Source of the DNA: Candidatus Eisenbacteria bacterium
Lineage (GTDB): Bacteria; Eisenbacteria; RBG-16-71-46
DNA length: 64,000 nucleotides
Direction of reading: 5' to 3'
Assembly: GCA_020847735.1 (NCBI GenBank)
Contig: JADLBL010000008.1
Span: 102,605-166,604, forward strand
The notes beneath the pieces are model-generated. The model was not told the origin of the DNA, searched no databases, and worked only from the letters and a program-made list of their open reading frames with translations. Below are positions 23,036-30,684 of the stretch, in pieces. Position numbers and translations under genes: made by a program. Within the stretch, counting starts at the first letter, position 1, and every line of letters begins with the position of its first letter.

Positions 23036-24435
23036 ACGCAACAGCTGAGTTTCGAGACATCCGTCACCAGCGAGAGGGCGTTGATCTTCAGGCTCTCGGA
23101 GAGAGTCGGGAAGATGGGCATGGTGTCGAGTACCTGCTCGATCCTCATGTTGTTCTTCAGGATGAGCTCGGCTGAGTTAATGATGTCCCCCGCGTTTGGC
23201 GCGAGGATATGGACGCCAACGATGCGACTGGTCTTTCGATCCGCTACCATCTTAGAGATTCCTCGCGTGTCGCCGAGAATGTGGGCCTTGGCGATATGCT
23301 CGAAGCTGATCGTGTTGCACGTGCACGAGAGGCCGTGCTTCGCAGTCTCCTCGTCGAGCAGTCCCACCCCGGAGAGCTGAGGATCGGTGAACACCGTCCA
23401 GGGCACGGTCTGGTAGTCGATCATCTTCGACGTTCCTCGGAGGGCGTTCTCTGCTGCGAACGATCCTTCGCGTCCGGCCGTCGTCTCTAGCCGGTTCGGA
23501 AGGTTCGTCACGTCGCCGGCCGCGAAGATATGGGATGTACTTGTCTGGAAGGTCGGGCTGGTCGCGACGGCATGGCGTGCATCGACGTTCACGCCGGCCT
23601 GGTCGAGCTTGAGGGATTTGGTGTTGGCCTTCTTGCCCGTGGCGACCAGGATTTCCTCGACCTCAACCGTGTGCTCGCCCGCGCGGCCGCGGAGCCTGAC
23701 GACCTTGAGGTTGCCCCGGCGCTCAACGCTGACTGCCTCAGACTCCTTGAGCACGGTGATGCCTTCCCCGACGAACACCTCTTCGAGCCGTTGGCTGAGT
23801 TCGGGCTCCGTCCGAGAAAACAGGCGGCGGTCCTTGACGGCCAGCGTGACCTTCGTGCCGAAGCGGGAAAAGATCTGCGCGAACTCCAGGCCCACCGGCC
23901 CACCGCCGATCACCAGCATGGACTTCGGCAAGTGCTCCGAGCTCAGCGCCGTGATATGCGTGAGAAATCCCGCCTCGATGAGCCCAGGAACTGGAGGTGG
24001 CACCGCCGTCGACCCCGTGGCGATCAGGGTGCGTTCGGCCTTGAGCTCCTCGGCGCCGACGCGGACACGCCTCTGGTCTAGGAACTCTGCCGCGCCCTCG
24101 AGGACCGTGACGTTCGAAGCCTGCTCCATCACCAGCTCGTACTTCTGGTGCCGCAGCGCCTCCACCAGCTCCCGCTCGCCACGGATCACCTCGGCGAAGT
24201 CAAAGCGGCTGACCGCAAGTTCGACGCCGGGCCGCCGACTCGACCTGGCGAGGTGCACAAGCTCGGCTGCTCGGACGAGCGATTTGCTCGGCACGCAGCC
24301 GACGTTGACACAGGTACCGCCGAGTGGCAGCGGCCCCTTGACCATGGCGGTCTTCGCTCCGAGTTCATTGGCCTTGATCGCGGCGGCAAAGGCGGAGGCC
24401 CCGGCGCCGAGGATGAGGAAGTCAAACGTGTCCAT
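23032..24435 (-). CDS. merA: Mercuric reductase-like flavoprotein
   Basis: A 467-residue pyridine nucleotide-disulphide oxidoreductase: N-terminal FAD motif 'FLILGAGASAFAAAIKA', redox-active 'GGTCVNVGCVPSK' (Cys42 and Cys47), NAD(P)-binding 'MLVIGGGPVGLEFAQIFSRF', FAD contact 'HIFAAGDVTNLP', and a dimerisation domain. It ends 'VSKLSCCV': a vicinal cysteine pair near the C-terminus is the hallmark that lets MerA capture Hg(II). The N-terminal HMA domain of some MerA forms is absent. ATG 24435 has AGGAGAG upstream and overlaps the ArsR gene. MerTP and other metal genes in the same operon support mercury as substrate. Confidence 0.85.
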   Translation of the reverse strand: MDTFDFLILGAGASAFAAAIKANELGAKTAMVKGPLPLGGTCVNVGCVPSKSLVRAAELVHLARSSRRPGVELAVSRFDFAEVIRGERELVEALRHQKYELVMEQASNVTVLEGAAEFLDQRRVRVGAEELKAERTLIATGSTAVPPPVPGLIEAGFLTHITALSSEHLPKSMLVIGGGPVGLEFAQIFSRFGTKVTLAVKDRRLFSRTEPELSQRLEEVFVGEGITVLKESEAVSVERRGNLKVVRLRGRAGEHTVEVEEILVATGKKANTKSLKLDQAGVNVDARHAVATSPTFQTSTSHIFAAGDVTNLPNRLETTAGREGSFAAENALRGTSKMIDYQTVPWTVFTDPQLSGVGLLDEETAKHGLSCTCNTISFEHIAKAHILGDTRGISKMVADRKTSRIVGVHILAPNAGDIINSAELILKNNMRIEQVLDTMPIFPTLSESLKINALSLVTDVSKLSCCV

Positions 24436-24808
24436 ACGCTCTCTCCTGATTGCGAACGAGCGTCGCGGCTCGTCCGGTGAGTGAATAGAAGATGGTCTGC
24501 CCGTCGCGCCGTGACCGGACCTGCCCATGCTGGCGGAGGATCCGGAGCTGGTGCGAGACGGCGGAGACGGTAGCGCCCAGGATGTCCGCCAGGTCACACA
24601 CGCACAGCTCAGACTCGCGCGTGAGGAGATAAAGGATGTCGAGGCGACGCGCGCCGAGGAGGAAGAGGTGCTGGCGGACGCGATCCAGCCATCGGCTACG
24701 CCGGAGATTGCGCTGGTAGGCCTCGATCCTGACGGGAGTTACGGTGGGGCCGATGCAGTAGAAGCCGATGTGCTTGACCCGGCGACGGCGCCCGAGAGGA
24801 TATGTCAT
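24422..24808 (-). CDS. ArsR/SmtB-family metalloregulator
   Basis: A 128-residue winged-helix repressor. 'LFLLGARRLDILYLL' leads to the metal-site motif 'ELCVCDLADILGATVSAVSH', the recognition helix 'AVSHQLRILRQHGQVRSRRD' and the wing 'DGQTIFYSLTG'. The ELCVCDL cysteines are the classic alpha3 metal-binding pair. It overlaps the reductase start by 14 bases and is preceded by a perfect palindrome (24820-24833), so it likely controls itself and the downstream reductase, membrane and thiol-redox genes. It is the second metal regulator of the cluster, after the CsoR-like one. Confidence 0.9.
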   Translation of the reverse strand: MTYPLGRRRRVKHIGFYCIGPTVTPVRIEAYQRNLRRSRWLDRVRQHLFLLGARRLDILYLLTRESELCVCDLADILGATVSAVSHQLRILRQHGQVRSRRDGQTIFYSLTGRAATLVRNQERAYGHV

Positions 24809-24819
24809 GGAATCGTATT

Positions 24820-24833
24820 TGAATATCTATTCA
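24820..24833. promoter_or_regulatory. ArsR-type operator palindrome
   Basis: TGAATATCTATTCA is a perfect 6-2-6 inverted repeat, with further GTAT/ATAC symmetry outside it, 12 bases upstream of the ArsR start. A -35-like TTGACG (24866-24861) and TACGGT (24844-24839) with a 16-base spacer lie just upstream on the minus strand, which would put the palindrome at the transcription start. This suits repression by the adjacent ArsR-family protein. Confidence 0.7.
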
Positions 24834-24862
24834 CATACACCGTAGCACCCTCGTCAGGGCCG

Positions 24863-25336
24863 TCAAGGCACCCGAGTGTGGATACTCGCTGTCCCGGCGA
24901 GACGGAGAACCCAGGGTGGTCCGCGACGGACGCCGTTCTGTCGATCGTGGAGCTCTCCGGCACGCTGCACGTGCGAGGCCGCTTCGCGAAGGCGAAAGCG
25001 CGGCGTGACGGTCACGCGGAACTGCTCGGACTCTCGGAGGAAGGTCACCTGCTCGACGCCGGCGGTCCCTTCCAGGGACCGGGTGGCTCGCGCCACACAG
25101 CCCATTCAGAGGAAATCGCCACGACGCGGCAATCCCTCCACCGTCAGTGTCAGGGTGCGTACGTGAGACTCGAGCGTAGGACTGATGAAGCTCGAATCTT
25201 GCGACGTGGCCGCGGACTTCGGATGCGCTGCGCCGGCGCCAGCTGCAAAGGCCAACGGCGCGCAGCACGCACCGATCACCGCGCAGCCGGTGAACGCAAG
25301 CATTGCAACCGCGACCCGGACGCGACGTTTGCTCAT
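24863..25336 (-). pseudogene. Exported HMA-like metal-binding protein with in-frame TGA (Sec candidate or nonsense)
   Basis: ATG 25336 (AGGAGG upstream) starts a signal peptide (MSKRRVRVAVAMLAFTGCAV...) and a linker to 'HVRTLTLTVEGLPRRGDFL'. A TGA follows (25108-25106), then the same frame continues 'MGCVARATRSLEGTAGVEQV' and 'TFLRESEQFRVTV' to 24863. This is a heavy-metal-associated (HMA) fold in which the TGA takes the place of the first cysteine of CxxC (TGA-Met-Gly-Cys). Two hairpins follow the TGA within 45 bases (GTGGC-GCGA-GCCAC and CGGTCCC-TGGAA-GGGACCG), so selenocysteine insertion is possible. A simple nonsense change from TGC is the alternative, and nearby genes also carry lesions. 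Without readthrough only a 76-residue stub is made. Confidence 0.6.
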
Positions 25337-25356
25337 CTGTGTTCTCCTCCTGCGTT

Positions 25357-25701
25357 TCAATGCGAGCAACAGCCGTTGTTCTCGACGCTGCGGCCTTCGA
25401 TCAGTTCGTCGTAGGCCGTCAGAGCCTCGAGCGCCCACTCTTCGCCCGGATAGCCCTACATGGTCATTGCTACGTTGAGGAACTCAACCATCTCCTCCTT
25501 AGTGGCACCCTGCTTGGCGGCCCATTCGACGTAAGCCCGAATGCAGGGCTCGCAGCGGATGACGACCGACATCGCGGCGGCGGTCAGGAGTTTGTACTTG
25601 CTGGGCACGTCGCCGGTCGTGTACGCGACCTGCCGCATCTTGGCGATACTGGCAGTGATCTCCGGACTCAGCCGGGCCGGTTCTTGAGCGACGGTTTCCA
25701 T
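25357..25701 (-). pseudogene. Carboxymuconolactone decarboxylase/AhpD-like protein with in-frame TAG
   Basis: From ATG 25701 the frame encodes an AhpD-like CMD protein: 'PSKYKLLTAAAMSVVIRCEP' with a CEPC redox pair, and 'EEMVEFLNVAMTM'. It then meets TAG (25458-25456), after which coding character continues in the same frame, 'GYPGEEWALEALTAYDELIE' and a 'GCCSH' C-terminus, ending at 25357. A single C-to-T change (CAG to TAG) would explain it. The 81-residue truncated product still contains the CxxC helix. CMD proteins of this kind recur in metal-resistance operons as thiol-redox partners. The HMA-like gene starts 20 bases downstream. Confidence 0.65.
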
Positions 25702-25749
25702 TTCCTCGCGGGACTTGAGGACGGCCCTGGATCGCTCCTTATGGTCGGT

Positions 25750-26340
25750 TCACTGATTGGCCGGCGTGGCGTGGTAGCCAGCCTTCTCGACGGCCGCGAT
25801 GAGCGGTTGCACTCTTGGCTGCGCGGCCGAGAGCCGGATCTCCGCGCGTCGACGCTCGTAGCTCACAGTCGCTTGCACGACGCCGGGCACCTTGCGCAAC
25901 TCGCCTTCGATCTCACCCGCACAGGCGCTGCAGGTCATACCGTGCACATCGAGCGCCACGACCGCGTTCGCGGCAGGACTTGCTGCCGACGCGTTGTGCG
26001 ATGTCGTTAGTCGTGCACCCCAGTTCGGGTAGCTGGCAAGCGCGACCGTTGCTACCGTCACCACCCAGAGCCCGATGCGCTGCCCCCGGCGGCTGACCGG
26101 CTTGGCGCACGCCTCCCCCGGAGCACAGGCCTCGGCGCGCTGCGGCCGGTAGGCGAAGTAGAATCCGATCGTGAGAAACGCGGCCGTCACGCCCAGGAAC
26201 CACGGCCGCAGTGGTGCCAATGCTGCGCCCAGACCGAGCGAGCTCAGCCCCAGGACGCCAAGGACGAGCGGTCCGATGCAACAGGCGGAGGCGAGCACGC
26301 CGGCGACCAGCGAACCAACAAACACGCTGCGATCCTTCAC
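25750..26340 (-). CDS. MerTP mercury transport fusion protein
   Basis: A 196-residue fusion. The N-terminal part has MerT-like membrane helices with the metal-passing pair in 'AGVLASACCIGPLVLGVLGL', a second hydrophobic stretch, a cysteine-containing loop ('AEACAPGEACAKP') and a third helix. The C-terminal 70 residues are an HMA domain with 'DVHGMTCSACAGEIEGELRK', as in MerP. It would import Hg(II) across the inner membrane for reduction by the MerA-like enzyme. The start is GTG 26340 with GGAGG eight bases upstream. Unlike its neighbours the gene looks intact. Confidence 0.88.
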   Translation of the reverse strand: MKDRSVFVGSLVAGVLASACCIGPLVLGVLGLSSLGLGAALAPLRPWFLGVTAAFLTIGFYFAYRPQRAEACAPGEACAKPVSRRGQRIGLWVVTVATVALASYPNWGARLTTSHNASAASPAANAVVALDVHGMTCSACAGEIEGELRKVPGVVQATVSYERRRAEIRLSAAQPRVQPLIAAVEKAGYHATPANQ

Positions 26341-26355
26341 GACTGCATCCTCCGG

Positions 26356-26790
26356 TCAGGCCTTCAAGTAATGGTGGGGATTCTGCCGCAGCTTGGTCGC
26401 GCAGCGTTCGCAGCACGTCACGAAATCGCCGTCGGCCAACCGCACGTGCGGACGATGCGCATCGACGGCGAAGACCACTCCACTTACCGGGCATTGCGTC
26501 AGCTGCCCAATCTTCACGCCAGGCTGTGCCATCACGTCCTTCGAGTCGTACTTGAGTTTCGTCGCACAGGCGAAACGGCACCCCCCGGACATGGCCGGAT
26601 CGAAGTGACTGGCGATCTTTCCCTTGGGGGCCTCGCAGGCGGCAGCTCCTGCGCTTGAGGTGCACGAATCACCAGCGGTGGCCTGGGCCTTGGGGGAACA
26701 AGACGAGAGACCGCGATGATCGGCAGTGAACGCTGCGTAGCCACTTGCCGTCGTCAGCAGTAGAGCGACACCCACGATCAGCTTCCGCAT
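26356..26790 (-). CDS. Exported Cys-rich YHS-like metal-binding protein
   Basis: A 144-residue protein with a signal peptide (MRKLIVGVALLLTTASGYAA). The mature part is cysteine-rich: 'CEAPKGKIASHFDPAMSGGC', 'CRFACATKL', and a YHS/TRASH-like segment 'GQLTQCPVSGVVFAV' followed by 'GDFVTCCERCATKLRQNPHH'. Such segments bind soft metals. It lies 15 bases before the MerTP gene in the same operon and is probably a periplasmic mercury or copper scavenger. No enzymatic motif is seen. Confidence 0.75.
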   Translation of the reverse strand: MRKLIVGVALLLTTASGYAAFTADHRGLSSCSPKAQATAGDSCTSSAGAAACEAPKGKIASHFDPAMSGGCRFACATKLKYDSKDVMAQPGVKIGQLTQCPVSGVVFAVDAHRPHVRLADGDFVTCCERCATKLRQNPHHYLKA

Positions 26791-26832
26791 GTCGAGTTCT
26801 CCTGACGTTGATGACCCGAAGAATGTGTCGGC

Positions 26833-27159
26833 CTAGACTTGTCGCAGCAGCGTCGTGAACGCGCCCTTCAGCCCGCCGAGCGCCGCCTGACCCTTCCCTG
26901 TCTGGACGCAGGTTGTCACGCACGTCTCCATGTGACCTTCAAATAGCTTGACGATCGCCTGAGTGGTCGCGGCGCGAACCGCGGCAAGCTGCGTCATTAA
27001 GTCCTCGCAGGACTCATCTTCCTCGAGCATTTCGCGGACAGCGCGCACGTGACCTTCGATCCGTGCCAAGCGGGCGGAAAGGTCAGTGCGCATGTCCTTC
27101 GTGAGGTATGCGGACGACGTGCTCTTCAGTTGCTTCGTGGAAGTGGTCTTCGTGGCCAT
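26833..27159 (-). CDS. CsoR/RcnR-family metal-sensing repressor
   Basis: A 108-residue all-helical DUF156 protein: 'LSARLARIEGHVRAVREMLE', 'EDESCEDLMTQLAAVRAA' and 'LFEGHMETCVTTCVQTG' supply the His/Cys metal site typical of CsoR-type sensors. It is the first gene of the leftward metal operon. A G/C-run inverted repeat of the kind bound by CsoR proteins lies in its promoter (27186-27210). It would de-repress the operon on metal binding. Confidence 0.9.
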   Translation of the reverse strand: MATKTTSTKQLKSTSSAYLTKDMRTDLSARLARIEGHVRAVREMLEEDESCEDLMTQLAAVRAATTQAIVKLFEGHMETCVTTCVQTGKGQAALGGLKGAFTTLLRQV

Positions 27160-27185
27160 GTGTGGATCCTCCCGTGCGTCCTATG

Positions 27186-27210
27186 ATGCCCCTCCCCCCG
27201 TGGGGGATGC
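27186..27210 (-). promoter_or_regulatory. Probable CsoR operator and promoter of the metal operon
   Basis: A C-run/G-run inverted repeat (five C, GT, five G at 27195-27206) lies between a -35-like TTGCAT (27213-27208) and a -10-like CATCAT (27189-27184) on the minus strand, about 30 bases upstream of the csoR-like start. G/C-tract dyads overlapping the promoter are the usual CsoR-family sites. Confidence 0.5.
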
Positions 27211-27346
27211 AAATGTATTCACCACGGAAGATCACTCCGGTAAGTGCGCCTACAAGAGAAGGCAGGCCAACGTGTTAGCCGAGTTATCCGGAAGTTCGAG
27301 TCCCAACTGATGATTGCAGGACACCGCTGTCTTGGCGGTGTCGTGA

Positions 27347-27541
27347 GTCTCTATCTCGAACTCTCGCTTTTGGCTGACTTTCGCGGAGAACCAGGAGTTT
27401 GCGAAAGAAACCCGGGTCTGGTGGACCATCGCTGATGATCTTCGAACTTGGCTCCTCGAATCTCAGGCCTTTTCGATGCCTGATCTCACCCTAGCACCTA
27501 TGCGCGATCCGCCTAGACCACCCTACGCTCCAGCCGCATAA
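27347..27541 (+). pseudogene. 3' remnant of a serine recombinase gene
   Basis: A 64-codon open stretch without a start encodes 'LTFAENQEFAKETRVWWTIA' and then 'DDLRTWLLESQAFSMPDL', matching the C-terminus of the serine recombinase at 20315-21916 ('GWWTIVDDLRTWLFETTESC'). The DNA at 27418-27453 is 35/36 identical to 21793-21828. An upstream TGA (27344-27346) shows that nothing more of the gene is intact. The stop at 27539-27541 overlaps the hsdR 3' end. A hairpin (27320-27342) just upstream may mark the recombination or deletion point. The rest of 27160-27346 holds the metal-operon promoter and no gene. Confidence 0.75.
27418..27453 (+). repeat. 36-bp direct repeat, copy 2
   Basis: The second copy of the recombinase-derived repeat (first at 21793-21828), one mismatch, same orientation. 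The two copies lie 5,625 bases apart and enclose the metal operon. Confidence 0.8.
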
Positions 27542-30500
27542 ACGCCCTCGCCACGCTCCGGGTAGCTCTCGTAGACGTGTTCGAACACGGCCGAGCACTT
27601 CTGCTGGTAGAGCTCCGGCGTGTAGGCACGCGGAAGGCCGGCATCGAGGGCGTCCTCGATCGCCAGACGAAGCGTCGAGCGCGCTGCTGCCTTCTTGCGC
27701 CAGTTCAAGACCAACAGGCCCTTGACCCGTTCCAGCAGCTCGCGCGCCACTTTCTTCACTTCCGCTCGTTCCTCGCCGGACAACTCTGGCGCCGGGCGAG
27801 TCAGGATGTCGAAGATGACGAGATCTTCCTCCGACACGTTTTCACGCACATGCCTGGTCTGTTCGACATCGAGGCTCCGCGTGAACCGGAGCAGCTCCTC
27901 GAACAACGCGTCGATGTTGCGGCTTCCCGCGTTGTAGCTCTCGATCAACTCCGCGAACTTCTCCGCGAAGTCGGTCCTCGTGCGATTCAGCCGGATCAGC
28001 TTCTCCAGCTGTGCCTGGATCGCCGCCTTCAGCACCTCGAGGTCCGTGTTGGGGTGCTTCGACTTCTTGAACCGCTCGGCCAGTGCCTCGAAGTTGATCT
28101 TCGAGAGGTCGATGGCTGGCGGGCCGGCGTCCCGGATCGTTGTGCCGACGATCGACTCGTCGAGCAGCGACGCGATCGCGCCCATCACGCCTGAGATGTC
28201 GGCGGGATCGGGATTGAGTTTGGCGCGGATCGCTTGCGCGATCGCCGCGAGACCCGAGACGCGCACCGCGAACTCGAGGACCGCGGGATCGGGCTTCACC
28301 GCGCCGTAGAGCGTCCCGACGTAGCGCTCGTGCCCAAGGAAGTCGCGCCGCACGGGATCGGGCGATACCAGCGCGTTCACCGCGTCGTCCACCCTCTGAA
28401 GCCGCTCCAGGCTCCCGACCGGCCTGGATTCGATCTCGGCAAGATGCACGCCGTGCCCCGAACAGAATGCCGTGGCGTTCTCGATGGCGGTCCGCAGTTC
28501 CGCCACGAGCTGCTGCTTGTCGCGCACGGGGCGCTCGCCGCCCGTGCCCGTGCCGTAGATCGCCAGCGCCTTCTCCAGCGACGCGAACACGTTCGCGTAG
28601 TCGACGATGATGCCGCTGTGCTTGCCCGGGAACACTCTGTTCGCCCGGGCGATGGTCTGCATGAGCGTGTGGTTCCGCATGGGCTTGTCCAGGTACACCG
28701 TCGAGCAGCTCGGCGCGTCGAAGCCAGTGAGCCACATCGCGCACACGAACACGATCCGGAGCGGGTCGTCCGTGTCCTTGAACTTCTCGTCCAGCCCGGG
28801 CTGCGACTCGTTCATTCGCCGGCGATGCGGTTCGATGTCCAGCCCAAGCGCCTTCATCTGGGCGATCTCGTTCTGCCCGGGGGACACCACGAGCGCCATG
28901 TCCGTCGTGGCCAGCACGTCCTGCCGCGCAACCAGTGCCGCTCGTTGGCCATCGTTCAGGTCATAGCGAGCCAGCTCTCGCCTGACGCGCTCGGCTTCCG
29001 CATCCCAGTGCTTGCGCACCTTGTCGTGCATGCGGAGAGCCGTGGCCTTGTCGATCGAGACGACCATGGCCTTGCCCACGAATCCCCGGCCGAGGAAGTG
29101 CCGGACGATGTCGCGCGCCACGGTCTCCAGCCGGTCGTCGCGCGTGAGCAGGTGGTATTGCCGGCCCAGCTCGCGTTCGAGCTTGTCCTCCTGCTCGGGG
29201 TCGAGTGACGCATCCTCAATCAGAGCGTAGAGGTCGTCGTTAATCGCTGGGTTCACCAGCTCCAGCTCAGGCGTGCGATTCTCGTAGAAGAGTGGCACGG
29301 TGGCGCCGTCCTCAACGGACTGCTGGAAGTCGTAGATCGACACGTAGTCGCCGAATACGCCCTTGGTGCGCTCCTCGCCTGCGATCAGAGGTGTACCGGT
29401 GAACGCGAGGAACGTCGCCTTGGGCAGCGCGGCGCGCATGTTGACCGCCAGCGTGTCGTACTGGCTGCGGTGGGCTTCGTCGGTCAGCACGATGACGTCC
29501 GCGCGGTCGGTCAGCACCTCGGGCGACTGGAACTTGTGGATCAGCGTGAAGACATAGCGGTGGTTGCCGCGCAGGAGCCCGCGCAGTTCCTCGCCGCTCT
29601 GGGCATGGCATTCCTTGCTCTCGGCCTCGGACACCGCGCCCACGGCCTTGAACGTCTTGGCGATCTGGTCATCGAGATCGACTCGATCCGTGACCACCAC
29701 AAACGTCCAGTTGCCTGTGATTCGGCGTAGCACCTTCTGCGCGAAGAAGACCATCGCGAAGCTCTTGCCGCTGCCCTGCGTCTGCCAGAAGACGCCTCCT
29801 CGGCCATGGCCGAGCTTTCGGGCTTCCAACATCGCGGCGATGGCGTTGTTGACGCCCAGGAACTGGTGGTTCTGGCCGACTACCTTGACCAACCCCGCCT
29901 TATGCTCGGAGAAGAGCGTGAAGTTCTCGACCAGGTCCAGCAGCCGCGTGCGGTCGCAGGTGCCGCGAAGCATTGTCTCGAGCGAGACCCGGCGAGGCTC
30001 GTCCTCACGCTCGGCCCGCTTCCACTCGAAGAAACGGCCCCAGTCGGTGGTGAGAGACCCTACGCGGCTGTCGGTGCCGTTGCTGGCAATGAGCAGCGCG
30101 TTGAACCAGAAGAGCTGGGGAATCTCCTGCTTGTAATGCGTCAAGTTCTCGTCGAAGGCCGCTCGCGCTGGCACGCCGGGCTTCTTGAGTTCCACCACAA
30201 CCCAGGGCAGGCCATTGACGAAGCCGACGAGATCCGGCCGGCAGGTGTAGAGGTTGCCGACCACGCTCAACTGGCTCACGAGCAGGAAGTCGTTCTGCTC
30301 CGGATGCTCCCACTCCACGATGCGCACGCGCTCGGGCTTTTGCCCGCCGTGTTCCGGGTCGGGCACCGATACCGGCAGGCCGTCCTTGAGCCACCGGTAG
30401 AGCTCCCGGTTGGCCGCTTCCAGGCTCATCGCCGAGCGGTCACGCGTCAGCTCATCGACGGCGGTGTTGATGGCCTCCGGGGGCAGGGCGGGATTGAAGC

Positions 30501-30681
30501 GCACCAGCACGGCGCGCAGACGTCCCGTGAGCACGACCTCGCCCTTGGTCTCGCGGTCGAGCGTTCCGCCCGCCCCAAGGATCTCTTCCATCGCCGACAC
30601 CGTCCGCCAGCCAAGTTCGGCGAAGAGCCCGATGGCGGGCTGCTCAACGAGCTGGTCTTCGGTGTAGGCGTGAGGGGTCAT
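27523..30681 (-). CDS. hsdR: Type I restriction enzyme endonuclease subunit HsdR
   Basis: A 1,052-residue HsdR. The N-terminal PD-(D/E)XK nuclease is visible at 'RPDLVGFVNGLPWVVVELKK'. The motor domain has Walker A 'FWQTQGSGKSFAMVFFAQ', DEAH box 'IVLTDEAHRSQYD', 'FLAFTGTPLI', and C-terminal helicase motifs ('MQTIARANRVFPGKHSGIIV'). A helical C-terminus docks to the methylase. It cleaves DNA far from unmethylated target sites after ATP-driven translocation. It lies 3 bases after hsdS in an M-S-R operon. Length and motifs are normal and the gene looks functional. Confidence 0.95.
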   Translation of the reverse strand: MTPHAYTEDQLVEQPAIGLFAELGWRTVSAMEEILGAGGTLDRETKGEVVLTGRLRAVLVRFNPALPPEAINTAVDELTRDRSAMSLEAANRELYRWLKDGLPVSVPDPEHGGQKPERVRIVEWEHPEQNDFLLVSQLSVVGNLYTCRPDLVGFVNGLPWVVVELKKPGVPARAAFDENLTHYKQEIPQLFWFNALLIASNGTDSRVGSLTTDWGRFFEWKRAEREDEPRRVSLETMLRGTCDRTRLLDLVENFTLFSEHKAGLVKVVGQNHQFLGVNNAIAAMLEARKLGHGRGGVFWQTQGSGKSFAMVFFAQKVLRRITGNWTFVVVTDRVDLDDQIAKTFKAVGAVSEAESKECHAQSGEELRGLLRGNHRYVFTLIHKFQSPEVLTDRADVIVLTDEAHRSQYDTLAVNMRAALPKATFLAFTGTPLIAGEERTKGVFGDYVSIYDFQQSVEDGATVPLFYENRTPELELVNPAINDDLYALIEDASLDPEQEDKLERELGRQYHLLTRDDRLETVARDIVRHFLGRGFVGKAMVVSIDKATALRMHDKVRKHWDAEAERVRRELARYDLNDGQRAALVARQDVLATTDMALVVSPGQNEIAQMKALGLDIEPHRRRMNESQPGLDEKFKDTDDPLRIVFVCAMWLTGFDAPSCSTVYLDKPMRNHTLMQTIARANRVFPGKHSGIIVDYANVFASLEKALAIYGTGTGGERPVRDKQQLVAELRTAIENATAFCSGHGVHLAEIESRPVGSLERLQRVDDAVNALVSPDPVRRDFLGHERYVGTLYGAVKPDPAVLEFAVRVSGLAAIAQAIRAKLNPDPADISGVMGAIASLLDESIVGTTIRDAGPPAIDLSKINFEALAERFKKSKHPNTDLEVLKAAIQAQLEKLIRLNRTRTDFAEKFAELIESYNAGSRNIDALFEELLRFTRSLDVEQTRHVRENVSEEDLVIFDILTRPAPELSGEERAEVKKVARELLERVKGLLVLNWRKKAAARSTLRLAIEDALDAGLPRAYTPELYQQKCSAVFEHVYESYPERGEGVYAAGA

Positions 30682-30684
30682 CGC

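Noticed and set aside
21953..23041. A 362-residue fusion of membrane protein and thioredoxin-fold domain
   Set aside because: The connecting region (Arg/Ser/Pro-rich) is out of frame relative to the true continuation of the membrane protein, which ends with an ATGA overlap at the thioredoxin-fold start.
5923..25458. Reassignment of TAG as a sense codon (two interrupted genes)
   Set aside because: Several intact genes end in TAG at their expected C-termini, so TAG functions as stop; the two cases are better explained by mutations or errors.
27285..27312. tRNA T-loop-like GTTCGAGTCC
   Set aside because: The bases on either side cannot form the five-pair T stem or an acceptor stem, so it is not a tRNA or an obvious tRNA fragment.
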